Shown here in pieces: positions 26,132-35,333 of a DNA stretch of 64,000 nt. Position numbers and translations under genes: made by a program. The number at the start of each line of letters is the position of its first letter. Within the stretch, counting starts at the first letter, position 1. The stretch spans positions 133,248-197,247 of the forward strand of contig DATKUK010000017.1 in the NCBI GenBank assembly GCA_035530655.1, given 5' to 3'. The DNA is from DATKUK01 sp035530655 (GTDB lineage: Bacteria > Planctomycetota > Phycisphaerae > UBA1845 > DATKUK01). The notes below the pieces were generated by a model that had not been told where the DNA came from, did not search any database, and saw nothing but the letters and a program-made list of their open reading frames with translations.

Positions 26132-26863
26132 CTACGACTTTTCCCCGTCGGAATTGAGAAACCGTTCGCGGTCGTTGAGAAAGTCGCGGTACACGCGGAA
26201 GTGCTCGGTGTCCTCATACTCGATGGGGCGGGCGGGGACGTGGTCGAAGCTGTAGATCGTCGCGCCCGGACAGGCCATCAGGATGGGCGAGTGCGTGGCG
26301 ATGATAAACTGCGCATGCCCGTCGCGTGACATGTCGGCCAGCAGTCGCAAAAGTTCGAGTTGGCGGGCGGGCGACAGGGCCGTCTCCGGCTCGTCGACCA
26401 GGTACAATCCCTTTACGCGAAAGCGGCTCTGGAAGTAGGCCATCAGCGATTGCCCGTGCGACTTGGTCATCAGCGACTCGCCGCCGAAGTAGCTCAGCAC
26501 ACCCGGATCGGCCGACGCCCACTCGTCCAGAAGCTGTGAGAAGTGTCGGAAGATCTGCGACGCGAAGAACGAGCCGGGCACCGAGCCGTTGGTCCATTGC
26601 ACGTCGATGAAGTGGAAGAGCTGCCGCTCGTACGGGTTGGCCTCATACCGGCCACGCTCCTCGCCCCGCCAGATGTAGATGCCGCAGCGACAGGCGATCG
26701 CCTCCAGTAACGTCGATTTGCCCGTACCGTTCTCGCCCACCAACAGCGTGACGGCTGAGTCGAGGGCAAGCTCGCCGGTCTCGCACAGCACGGGCACATT
26801 GAACGGGTAACGCCCTCGCGTAGGGTAACGATCGGCCAGAAGCTTGACTTTCGCAATATGCAC
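26132..26863 (-). CDS. AAA/ABC-type ATP-binding protein
   Basis: 243 residues, soluble. Walker A VGENGTGKSTLLEAI, signature-like LSPARQLELLRLL, Walker B GLYLVDEPETALS, and the H-loop FIIATHSPILM. This is the compact family of stand-alone ABC-type ATPases related to RecF/SMC heads (AAA_15/AAA_21 style). It lacks transmembrane segments and a permease partner, so it is not a transporter. Known relatives have mixed roles in DNA repair and defence. It lies at the edge of the relic integron but has host-like GC content. Function unknown. Confidence 0.82.
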   Translation of the reverse strand: MHIAKVKLLADRYPTRGRYPFNVPVLCETGELALDSAVTLLVGENGTGKSTLLEAIACRCGIYIWRGEERGRYEANPYERQLFHFIDVQWTNGSVPGSFFASQIFRHFSQLLDEWASADPGVLSYFGGESLMTKSHGQSLMAYFQSRFRVKGLYLVDEPETALSPARQLELLRLLADMSRDGHAQFIIATHSPILMACPGATIYSFDHVPARPIEYEDTEHFRVYRDFLNDRERFLNSDGEKS

Positions 26864-26982
26864 GACGTCTGGAACCTCCTCTACCGCTACTTATACGCGA
26901 AACGGCCGGTGGAACACAAAGTCGCGACCGGTCGCCGGCCACGTCGGCCACGCGCTTCCCGCACGGTCGCCGCCCGACTAAA

Positions 26983-27762
26983 ATGCGTACCATGTTGAGC
27001 GATATTGAGGCGATCTTCTTCGATTGGGGCGGCACGTTGGCGCAGATATCGCGTCAGACGCTCGCGTGGGTGGAGGGGGCCGAGCGGGCTGCCCGACACC
27101 TGTTCGCGACGGGTCTGGCGCCGTCGGACAGCGCCATTCAGGACCTGCTCGACATCCTGCACGACATGCAGACCCACGCCTACCAGCCGCCCGACCACCG
27201 CGAACTTGAGCTGGCGACCGTGCTGACGGCGTGGCTGAAGAAACTCGGCGGTGTCAAGCCGGCGCCCGATCTGCTGGTGAGTCTGGAGGACCTGTTCTGG
27301 TCGCCGTGGATCGACTGCCTCGATGTCCTGCCCGACGTCATTCCGACGTTGAAGGAGCTGCGCCAGCGTGCATACCGGATGGCCATCGTCAGCAACGTGA
27401 TGGCCCCACCGCCCTACTGCCGCCAGCAGCTCGATCGGCTGGAACTGTCGGGCTACTTCCCGGCCACGACGTTCTCGTCGGGCGTCGGCCACCGAAAGCC
27501 CGACCCACGTATCTTTCAGGCCGCTCTTGCGACGATGGCTCAAGCCGGCATGCCCGTAGCGCCCGAGCGAACGCTCTTTGTCGGCGACATTCCCCTATAC
27601 GACATCGCGCCGCCGCAGAAACTTGGGATGCGGACCGCCCTGGTCAAGAACGACCAGACCGAGACCCACTGGGCGCCTGAGGACTACCAGGTACAGCCCG
27701 ACCTGACGATCAAACATGTCAGAGAACTGCTCGACCACCTGCCGGCCCGAGGCGAGGCGTAG
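26983..27762 (+). CDS. HAD-superfamily hydrolase
   Basis: 259 residues. HAD motifs: motif I IFFDWGGTL, motif II IVSNVMAPP, motif III GHRKPDPRIF, motif IV LFVGDIPLYDI, plus a helical cap between I and II. In motif I the second Asp of DxD is replaced by Gly (DWGGT), seen in some members and reducing confidence in ordinary phosphatase activity. Start could be ATG 26983 or 26992; no clear ribosome-binding site for either. The stop lies 4 bp before the next gene, so they are probably co-transcribed. Substrate unknown. Confidence 0.85.
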   Translation: MRTMLSDIEAIFFDWGGTLAQISRQTLAWVEGAERAARHLFATGLAPSDSAIQDLLDILHDMQTHAYQPPDHRELELATVLTAWLKKLGGVKPAPDLLVSLEDLFWSPWIDCLDVLPDVIPTLKELRQRAYRMAIVSNVMAPPPYCRQQLDRLELSGYFPATTFSSGVGHRKPDPRIFQAALATMAQAGMPVAPERTLFVGDIPLYDIAPPQKLGMRTALVKNDQTETHWAPEDYQVQPDLTIKHVRELLDHLPARGEA

Positions 27763-27766
27763 TGCG

Positions 27767-30703
27767 ATGGCGGCTCGATCGCGCGTCGATCAAGTCGAGG
27801 TCGCCCTGCTGCTGGTCCTGGTGGGCGTCGTGCTGTTCGGCAACGCGCTGCTTGTCTGCGCTCCCGAAGGGCGCTGGCAGCCCGGCATGCGCGATTGGGC
27901 CGAGGGGTCGTGGTTCAAGCCGCTGGTCGGTCTGCTCAGCCTGAACTACACACAGCCCACGCTGCGCGGGGTCGAGATCAAGGACCTCATCTTCCGGCTG
28001 GGCGCGTGCGCGGCCATGCTCGTGGCGGCTGTGGCGTGGCTGGCCCGCCTGGCGGCGCCGATCTTCCGTCGCGAGTCGGCGGTGGAACAGCCTAGCCCCG
28101 CCTTGGTCCGGGCGTCGCAGAAAGTCAGCCTGCCAACGATCTCCCAGCTATTGCTGGTGGGGTACGTCGTTTGGGCTGGGTTGGCGGTGGGATGGTCGTC
28201 TGCGCCGCGTCAGGCGGCCGGCTATGCGGGCACGATGCTGTTCTGGGCCATGTGGAGCGTGGTGTTGGGCCGTCGTCTGGGTCCGCGCGGCGCGCGAATC
28301 GCCGGGGGACTTATGGTCGCGGCGATGGCCGCGGCGGCAGCCCTGGGCCTGGCCCATCATTACATCCGCAGCCCGGGACTGCGGCTGTCCTACCCGATAG
28401 GCAACCCCCTGCCCTTTGCCGCCATGCTTCTGACGCCGCTGTGCCTGGCTGTGGCGGCGGCAGTGTTCGTTCGCCCCGGCAAAGCCAGCGGACAAGACCA
28501 AGCGTCTTTCGGAACGTCGGTACAAGCCGGTCAAACCATTTGGGCGAGACTGCTGCCCGTTGGTGCGATCATCGCCAGCGCCGTGATGGTCTGGGCACTG
28601 GCCCTGACGCAGGCCCGTGGGGCAATGCTCGGACTGTTGGCCGCCCTGCTCCTGCCGCTGGGGCTGTGGCTTAGACGTCGTGGCATCAAGGCTTTGCTGC
28701 TCGGGGCGGTAGTCGCCGTATGTTCTTTTGGCATAATGACTTACGTTGCATCGGGCGCGTTTGGCCGAGCCGCTTCGGTGCGGCTTCGCCCCTATGCGTG
28801 GGGCTACGCGCTGCGGATGTTCGCCGAGCATCCGATCGCCGGCGACGGCGGTGGCACGTACAGCCGCCTGGCACCACAAATGGGCGCCATCGACCGATGG
28901 CGCGACCCTGGCGTACTCACCGGGCAGATCGTCTCCCACGCCCACTGCGAGTGGCTCGAGGCGCTGGCCGACCTTGGCGTAATTGGCGCCGGCCTGTGGG
29001 CAGGTTGCTGGGTCGTGACGGTAATCGGCTTGGTGAGGCGTCGCCGCCTGATCGGATCCGCCAACCGTTCTGCGTCGATGCCCGGCGGGTGGTTTGTCAT
29101 CTCGCTGGTGGTGGCCACGTTGGCGATCGTCGTGAGCCAGGCGACAGAGGTAGCGATGCGGATGCCCGGATTGCCGGCCATCGCCGCCACCATGCTGGGA
29201 TTGGCATGGGCTGTGTGTACCCAGGAGGACAGGTCAGGTCTGGAGGTCGCAGCCGGCGCACCGCTGACCTGGCGGCCGTTTGTGGCGGTCGCTTTGCTGC
29301 TCCCTGCCGGCGTGGGCGGGCTGCTGGCTTGGGGTGACTGGCGTGCGTCGAGGGCTGCTTACGAGGGGATGGTCGTCGCGGGTCAGGGCGATTTAGGGCA
29401 AGCCGAGCGGTTTCTCGAGCGTGCGGCGGGCGGGCAGCTCGATCCTGCCAGGAATCTGGAGTCCCTGCACCGACGTCTCGAGACGGCGGTGGCGCTGGCT
29501 GAAGGCGGCGCAGTGGAGACAGGCAGCGAGGGACCCGGACCGACTACGATTGAGGTGAGCAAGGTCACCCAATCGATCGAGCGCGGCGTTACGGTGGGCC
29601 GCTACCTCGAGCGCGTGGCGCCGGGCTATGGCCGTGTCAGGGAGCTGATGGCCAGCCTGGGGGAGGTGAAGGTCCGACTGCTCGAGGCACAGGGGGAGGA
29701 AGATCTGGCAGCTCGCACGGCACTGGAGGTTCGCCGCTGGCTTGTCCTGGCACGACGGGCAAACCGTGCTGACCCCACACCGGCTGTGCGCCTCCTTGGC
29801 TACATGACCACAGAGGAGCTGAACGAAGGTGTCGCACTTCTACGCGACGCCTTGCGTGACGGTCCGATTGCGCCAAACGTGGGAAGGGCTCTGGAGGCTA
29901 TAAACGAGCAGGCTGGCTTTGACGAAGCCGTGGCGACGCTATTGCAGCAGGCCGAACAGTTGGCGGAGCATGGTGACAAGGTGGCAGTCGTGACCGAGGC
30001 TGTCCCGGAGACGTTCCGGTTGGCCGCAGCGGCGGCCCAGCTACGCGGTGAACCGGCGGAGGCTGCCCAGTTGGCCGGACGGGCGGCCGACAGTTACGCG
30101 CGGCTAGACGGCCGGTTCGACGTCGCCCATTCGTCGGCCTTGCAGGAGCAGGCGTGGTACATGTTCGTGTCGGACCCGGACGCGGCCAGCGAAGCGGTTG
30201 GGGTTGTGCGGCAGGCCCTTGATGTGCTCCCGGACCGCAGCGCGCGCTCGGGGCCGGCCCGGCGCGTCCGACGGGACATGGCTCTATACCTGTTAGCGGA
30301 CGGCGAGCAGGCGGCGGCCGCCGAGCAACTCAGACTTCTTCAGGAGGCCGCGCCCAATCGAGACCAGCCGTCTGCCCAGGCTGCCACGGAGGCCGTGTGG
30401 GCAAGGTTGCTCTGGATGTTTCTTGGGACGCCGCCAGAGGACCGGCCGAGCAGGTTCACCTCTTGGGTTGACCGTGCCGCGGCGGAGTGGGGCGAGTCGG
30501 TGGACGTCGGGTTGGCGCTGGCGCAGGTGGCCCTGGAACGGGGAGATGAGCCGCAGGCCGAGGCCGCCCTGCTGCGGGTCCGACAGCTCGAGGGGGGCCC
30601 GGAGGCGTTGGAGCGGTTCGTCACCCGGTTGCTCCGTAGCTTTCCTGACTCTCCGATACTAAGGCGTCTTGCCGGACAATCGGACAGTGGGGCTGCCCGG
30701 TGA
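27767..30703 (+). CDS. O-antigen ligase/polymerase-like membrane protein with TPR-like C-terminal half
   Basis: About 978 residues from the ATG at 27767. The N-terminal half has many hydrophobic helices (about 15-520) including the Wzy_C-type periplasmic region RLRPYAWGYALRMFAEHPIAGDG and HAHCEWLEALADLGVIGAG, both characteristic of O-antigen ligase and related polymerases. The remainder is soluble, Ala/Glu-rich helical repeat (ALLRVRQLEGGPEALERFVT and similar), likely TPR, on the far side of the membrane. It could ligate or polymerise surface polysaccharide or glycosylate proteins. It follows the HAD gene by 4 bp. Confidence 0.82.
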   Translation: MAARSRVDQVEVALLLVLVGVVLFGNALLVCAPEGRWQPGMRDWAEGSWFKPLVGLLSLNYTQPTLRGVEIKDLIFRLGACAAMLVAAVAWLARLAAPIFRRESAVEQPSPALVRASQKVSLPTISQLLLVGYVVWAGLAVGWSSAPRQAAGYAGTMLFWAMWSVVLGRRLGPRGARIAGGLMVAAMAAAAALGLAHHYIRSPGLRLSYPIGNPLPFAAMLLTPLCLAVAAAVFVRPGKASGQDQASFGTSVQAGQTIWARLLPVGAIIASAVMVWALALTQARGAMLGLLAALLLPLGLWLRRRGIKALLLGAVVAVCSFGIMTYVASGAFGRAASVRLRPYAWGYALRMFAEHPIAGDGGGTYSRLAPQMGAIDRWRDPGVLTGQIVSHAHCEWLEALADLGVIGAGLWAGCWVVTVIGLVRRRRLIGSANRSASMPGGWFVISLVVATLAIVVSQATEVAMRMPGLPAIAATMLGLAWAVCTQEDRSGLEVAAGAPLTWRPFVAVALLLPAGVGGLLAWGDWRASRAAYEGMVVAGQGDLGQAERFLERAAGGQLDPARNLESLHRRLETAVALAEGGAVETGSEGPGPTTIEVSKVTQSIERGVTVGRYLERVAPGYGRVRELMASLGEVKVRLLEAQGEEDLAARTALEVRRWLVLARRANRADPTPAVRLLGYMTTEELNEGVALLRDALRDGPIAPNVGRALEAINEQAGFDEAVATLLQQAEQLAEHGDKVAVVTEAVPETFRLAAAAAQLRGEPAEAAQLAGRAADSYARLDGRFDVAHSSALQEQAWYMFVSDPDAASEAVGVVRQALDVLPDRSARSGPARRVRRDMALYLLADGEQAAAAEQLRLLQEAAPNRDQPSAQAATEAVWARLLWMFLGTPPEDRPSRFTSWVDRAAAEWGESVDVGLALAQVALERGDEPQAEAALLRVRQLEGGPEALERFVTRLLRSFPDSPILRRLAGQSDSGAAR

Positions 30704-31047
30704 ACCCGTCGATGCCGCAGCGGACCTGAGGGGCGGCCACCTAAACGCACCCTTTGATATTTCAATACATCATATGGCGTATAGTGGCTTTGGGCTGTCC
30801 GCCAAGGCTCTTGTCGCCAAGACCGATAATGACGGTTCTAGGGGGTGTAGAGACCCATTTATCCTCGATACCGGCTTCGTCCGGGGGTCAGGTTAGACGG
30901 ATGTCGGCCCAGCCCGGGCCGACCGGTGAGGCGGCCAACGTTGCCGGATTTTTTCCAACAGTCGCGCCGCCAACTGGGTATAATAGCCTGGATTGTTCGG
31001 CGCCACCGTCACAGGACGCCCGGAACTGGCAGGTAGTAACTGTGGAA
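30704..31047. promoter_or_regulatory. Gene-free stretch with candidate -10 box
   Basis: 344 bp. A frame runs through it into the DUF2617 gene but its residues are not protein-like. It holds a perfect 7-bp hairpin, TCGGCCC and GGGCCGA, around 30904-30922 and an exact TATAAT at 30979-30984. No convincing -35 is present at the right distance (TTCCAA at 30953 is 20 bp away). Confidence 0.35.
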
Positions 31048-31623
31048 ATGGGACGTACCAAACACGCCGTTGCGGAATTGAGCTTCTTCCTTTACGACCG
31101 CGCGCTGCACCCGGAGCTGTTCCGAATCGACCGCAGCCAGACCTTCAGCCAGCCGTTCTACCACGCAAGTGTCTGGATCGCGGGGCTTTCGCACGTGGTG
31201 ACGGTGCATTCTGGGCAGTGGTCGCTGACCGAGCTTGTGGCCGTGGAGAGCGATCTGCTCCCGGATCGGGGGCTGCTGACCAGTTTCCCGTTCCGAGGGG
31301 AGCGGGATCACAACGTCGATTTCGCCAGCGGGCGGCACTATATCGTCTCCAGCCAGGTGGAGCGGATGACGGAGCACCTGTTCCGCGCCACGTACAAGGA
31401 TTTGGTTCGGACGGGCCACAACCGGGGCATGTTCGCTTGCTTCGAGCAATGGGCGAGCAACGGGTTGGCGCCGTTTATCTACCTGGACTGTGAGGCACGC
31501 CGCACGGAGCTGCACGTGCAGGCGTTTCACGTCTTTCCAGACGACCTGACGGTGCTCAAGACCCAGTCGATCTTCGAGGCAACCGGTCGAGAGCGGGGCA
31601 ACGGGGGGCGAGGCCAGCGCTGA
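31048..31623 (+). CDS. DUF2617 family protein
   Basis: About 191 residues from the ATG at 31048 (MGRTKHAVAELSFFLYDRAL). It matches my memory of DUF2617, a planctomycete-enriched family of unknown function: HPELFRIDRSQTF near the N-terminus, HVVTVHSGQWSLTELVA in the middle, then FPFRGERDHNVDF and YIVSSQVERMTEHLF. No signal peptide or membrane helix, so cytoplasmic. The longer frame to 30754 is rejected because its residues lack structure. No functional clue from neighbours. Confidence 0.75.
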   Translation: MGRTKHAVAELSFFLYDRALHPELFRIDRSQTFSQPFYHASVWIAGLSHVVTVHSGQWSLTELVAVESDLLPDRGLLTSFPFRGERDHNVDFASGRHYIVSSQVERMTEHLFRATYKDLVRTGHNRGMFACFEQWASNGLAPFIYLDCEARRTELHVQAFHVFPDDLTVLKTQSIFEATGRERGNGGRGQR

Positions 31624-31679
31624 TGGCGTTCGTGGGGGCGGCGGCACACGGGTAGGGCGCCAAGTAACACCCGGGGGTT

Positions 31680-33467
31680 CTACGTACGTACAAACTCATC
31701 GTATAGCCGGCGATAGTGTCCGTCAGCCGCGAGCAGTTGCTCGTGGGTGCCCCGTTCCGCAATTCTCCCCTCGTCAATGACCAACACCATGTCGGCATGG
31801 CGGACGGTGCTGAGCCGGTGCGCGACCACGAAGGAGGTCCGCCCTGCCAGCAGGCGGCGCAGGGCGCGCTGGATTCTCATTTCGGTCTCACTGTCGACGG
31901 CGCTGGTGGCCTCGTCGAGGATGAGGATGCTGGGGTCGGCCAGCATGGCACGCGTGAAGCAGACGAGCTGTCGCTGGCCAAGGGAGAGCGATTCGCCTCG
32001 CTCGGCCACCATGGTCTGATAGCCGTCGGGCAAAGCGGCTATGAGGTCATGGCTGCCGAGGGCCTTGGCGGTGCCGACAATTTGCTCGTCGGTTGCGTCG
32101 AGGCGGCCGTAGCGGATGTTGTCGGCGACGGTACCGGCAAAGAGGAAGTTATCCTGCTGGACGAACCCCATGTGACGGCGGAGGCTGGTGAGCGTCATAT
32201 CGCGGATTTCGGTGCCATCGATGCGAATAAAGCCCTGCTGCGGCTCGTAGAAGCGGCAGACGAGGTTCACGATGCTGCTCTTGCCGGCCCCGGTAGGCCC
32301 GACAAGTGCGATAGTCCGACCGGGGTGAACTTCAAAGTTGATCTCGTGCAGCACGGGGGTGCCGGGGTCGTACCCGAAGGTAACGTTGTCGAAGACGACA
32401 TGACCGTCCACGTCGGGCAGGTCGACGGCGTCGGGCCAATCGATGATTTTGGGCGGCGTGTCGAGCAGGGCGTAGATGCGCTCGCCGCCGGCCATGGCGT
32501 GGAGGGCGTCGTTGTAGATCTCGCCGATCTGGCGGATCGGGCCGAAGAACATGTCGTAGTACATCAGGAACATGACCAGCGTTCCGATGGTGCACGCGCC
32601 CCTGGCCACGAGGCAGCCGCCATAGAGGAGAATGACGCCCTTGCCGAAGGCACCGATCAGGTCGAGCGTGGGCATGTAGACGCCGAAGATCCAGGCGGCC
32701 CGCATGTGGCTGGCGACGACTCGTGCCTGGATATCGTCGAAGGCGGCGAGGTTCTCCTCCTCGCGCGTGAAGGCCTGCACGACGCGGATGCCCGAGATGT
32801 TTTCGGCGACGTTGGCGGTGAGGCGACTGGTCCATTCACGGACGTCGCGCCATGCCGTGCTGACTTTCCTTCGGAACAGGTGATTGGCGACCGCCAGCAC
32901 GGGCACCAACCCAGCCAGCGCGGCGAACAGCTTGACATTTGAGGTCGCCATCATAACCAGCGAGCCGACCAGCAGGGCCAGGATGGCCACCAGTCGAGGC
33001 ATCGCCCAAACAAACGTGTGGCGCATGGCGTGGACGTCGCTGGTACCACGAGCGATGATTCGGCCAAGCTTGGTGCGGTCGAAGTAGCTCATGGATAGTT
33101 GCTGGAGATGGCGGATGATGTCATCCCGCAAAGTTCGAATGACCGACTCGCCAACCGTGACGTTCCGTCGGATGGAGAACCAGGTCATCGGCCACCTGCC
33201 GAGAAACAGCACAAGCAGCACAGCCAGTGAGCACAACACGCCGGTGAAGTCGCGATTGGCTTTGATATCAATGTCGATAAGGTGCCGGACGACCTTGGGC
33301 CCGGCCAGTTCGAGCCCGGCCCCGAACAGCGCCAGCATCATGTTGAACAGGACGGCCTGGCGATGGGGGCGGAGGTAGTCCCACATCCGCCGCATGATCG
33401 CAGCATCAAGCGGCTTCTTGTGGGCCTCCTCCAGGCGGTTGTAGGCTCTAGTCGCCGCGTCGGGCAT
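31680..33467 (-). CDS. ABC exporter half-transporter (canonical Walker B, variant signature)
   Basis: 595 residues: N-terminal six-helix exporter domain (about 35-330) fused to an ATPase domain. Walker A LVGPTGAGKSSIV, Walker B ILILDEATSAVD with the catalytic Glu, H-loop VVAHRLSTV. The signature is LSLGQ instead of LSGGQ. With the adjacent gene, whose Walker B carries Asp for Glu, it would form a heterodimer with one active and one degenerate site. Likely exports lipid, drug or peptide; cargo unknown. The partner's stop lies 3 bp before this start. Confidence 0.92.
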   Translation of the reverse strand: MPDAATRAYNRLEEAHKKPLDAAIMRRMWDYLRPHRQAVLFNMMLALFGAGLELAGPKVVRHLIDIDIKANRDFTGVLCSLAVLLVLFLGRWPMTWFSIRRNVTVGESVIRTLRDDIIRHLQQLSMSYFDRTKLGRIIARGTSDVHAMRHTFVWAMPRLVAILALLVGSLVMMATSNVKLFAALAGLVPVLAVANHLFRRKVSTAWRDVREWTSRLTANVAENISGIRVVQAFTREEENLAAFDDIQARVVASHMRAAWIFGVYMPTLDLIGAFGKGVILLYGGCLVARGACTIGTLVMFLMYYDMFFGPIRQIGEIYNDALHAMAGGERIYALLDTPPKIIDWPDAVDLPDVDGHVVFDNVTFGYDPGTPVLHEINFEVHPGRTIALVGPTGAGKSSIVNLVCRFYEPQQGFIRIDGTEIRDMTLTSLRRHMGFVQQDNFLFAGTVADNIRYGRLDATDEQIVGTAKALGSHDLIAALPDGYQTMVAERGESLSLGQRQLVCFTRAMLADPSILILDEATSAVDSETEMRIQRALRRLLAGRTSFVVAHRLSTVRHADMVLVIDEGRIAERGTHEQLLAADGHYRRLYDEFVRT

Positions 33468-33470
33468 GGG

Positions 33471-35324
33471 TCATGCGGGCTCCGTGTCTGTATCCTGCAT
33501 CAACTGCAATCGGGCCATGGTGCGATAGTAGCCGTCCGTTTGCATCAACTCGTCGTGGGTGCCGATGTGTGTGATGCGCCCGTTCTCCAGTACGACGATG
33601 CGATCAGCCTGCATGACGGCGCTGAGACGGTGAGCGATCACAAAGACTGTTCGACCGGCAAAGACGCCACCCAGGCCCGCAACGATCTCCTGTTCGGTGG
33701 TGGGGTCGACCGACGCCAGGGCATCGTCGAGGACGAGGATGCGTGGGTTGGTTACGATGGCCCGAGCGATAGCCAGACGCTGGCGTTGCCCGCCGGACAG
33801 GCTCACGCCGCGCTCGCCGATGACGGTCTCGTAGCCCTGGTCCAGGTCCTCGATGAAGTCAGCCGCCCTGGCGATCTCGGCGGCATGGGTGATCTGGTCT
33901 GTGGTGGCCTCGGTAGCGCCGTAGGCGATGTTGTTGCCCACGGTGTCAGAAAAGAGGAACGTCTCCTGGAAGACCAGACCAATCTGTTCGCGGAGGTCGG
34001 CCAGATGCAGGTCCGGCAGATTGGCCCCGTCGATGAGGATGTGCCCGGCTTGTGGATCGTAGAATCGGGGCAACAGGTTGACCAGCGTGGTCTTGCCGGC
34101 CCCGGTAGGTCCAACGACGGCAATGACCTCGCCGGGCGCGACCGTGAAGTCGATGTCATGAAGGACGGGGCTGTCGGGGTCGTAGCCGAAGGTGGCTTGA
34201 TTGAAGACGACCTCGCCGCGGCCGTCCGGCAAGCGACGGGCGCGGGGTTTCTCTTCGACCTCGGACCTGGCATCGAGAATCTCGAAGACGCGCTCGCCGC
34301 TGGCCATGGCTTCCTGGAACACGTTGGACGTCTGGGCAAGTCCCCTGACGCTCTCGACGATCATGGTGAGGGCAGCGGCGAAGAACACCAGGTCGCCCAC
34401 CCCCAACTGGCCCTGGATCATCAGCCAGGCGGCGTAGGCAAACATCAGGATCAGGCTGAAGCTGGCGGTCAGTCGGATGGTTGGGATGAAGAAGGCAAAC
34501 AGCGAGGCGACCTGTACCGTCCTGCCGTACACATCTCGATTGGCGGAGCCAAACCGCTCCATCTCATAGTCCTGGCGACCGAAGGCTTTCACCACGCGTA
34601 CACCGGCGATGTTCTCCTGGAGGACGGTGATCATGCCGTCTTCGGCTTCGCGTGTCGCGCGGAAGGCGGGGCGCAGCCTTCTGCCCATATAGAGCATCAG
34701 GAACACAACCATCGGCGTGGGCAGCAAGGAAAGGACCGTCAGTTTCCAGTTGATGTAGATCATCATCGCGCCATACCCCACCAGGCGCAAGATGCACTCG
34801 AACACGTATAGGAGTGAATTCGTCAGGAAGCGCTGGACGTTGCGGACGTCGCCGGTGACGCGGTTGATGATCTGTCCACTGACATTGCGGTCGTAATAGC
34901 CGAACGACAGTCTCTGTAGCGTGCTGTAGAGGCGAGATCGAAGGCGACGGACCACCTTCTGGCTGAGGCGAGTCTGTTCGATCCGAGTGACCAGCCCGAA
35001 CACACCGCCGATGGCGGCGACGGCCACGATGATACCAGCCAGGCTGCGGATCTCGGCCATCAACGCATTCGGCGGGTCGGTCAGCGCCTGCCAGAAACCA
35101 ATGTCGACGACGACAGTGACCGCGTCGGCCAATTCATCCAAACGGTTGAAGCCGTCGCGGATCAGGTTGGCCGCGAACAACTCCATGGCCATCCCGCTGA
35201 GGCGAAGCAGGACGACGACGAAGAGGAGCCAACGAAACCGCAGCAACAGCCGGGTCAACCGCCTCATGATGGGCTTGGACTGCGTGGCGGGGCTCTCGGA
35301 GGTTGCTGCGGCTGTCTGCGTCAT
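33471..35324 (-). CDS. ABC exporter half-transporter (degenerate Walker B)
   Basis: 617 residues, same layout as its partner: membrane domain (about 30-340) then ATPase. Walker A VGPTGAGKTTLVN, canonical signature LSGGQRQRLAIARA, but Walker B reads ILVLDDALASVD, with Asp replacing the catalytic Glu. This is the pattern of the degenerate site in heterodimeric exporters such as TM287/288. It is the first gene of the pair and lies 9 bp downstream of aroF, so the three genes may share a transcript. Confidence 0.92.
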   Translation of the reverse strand: MTQTAAATSESPATQSKPIMRRLTRLLLRFRWLLFVVVLLRLSGMAMELFAANLIRDGFNRLDELADAVTVVVDIGFWQALTDPPNALMAEIRSLAGIIVAVAAIGGVFGLVTRIEQTRLSQKVVRRLRSRLYSTLQRLSFGYYDRNVSGQIINRVTGDVRNVQRFLTNSLLYVFECILRLVGYGAMMIYINWKLTVLSLLPTPMVVFLMLYMGRRLRPAFRATREAEDGMITVLQENIAGVRVVKAFGRQDYEMERFGSANRDVYGRTVQVASLFAFFIPTIRLTASFSLILMFAYAAWLMIQGQLGVGDLVFFAAALTMIVESVRGLAQTSNVFQEAMASGERVFEILDARSEVEEKPRARRLPDGRGEVVFNQATFGYDPDSPVLHDIDFTVAPGEVIAVVGPTGAGKTTLVNLLPRFYDPQAGHILIDGANLPDLHLADLREQIGLVFQETFLFSDTVGNNIAYGATEATTDQITHAAEIARAADFIEDLDQGYETVIGERGVSLSGGQRQRLAIARAIVTNPRILVLDDALASVDPTTEQEIVAGLGGVFAGRTVFVIAHRLSAVMQADRIVVLENGRITHIGTHDELMQTDGYYRTMARLQLMQDTDTEPA

Positions 35325-35333
35325 CGATACCGG

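Noticed and set aside
31716..34811. Two long plus-strand frames (over 400 codons each) opposite the ABC genes
   Set aside because: They are antisense to two intact ABC exporter genes and have no recognisable protein features.
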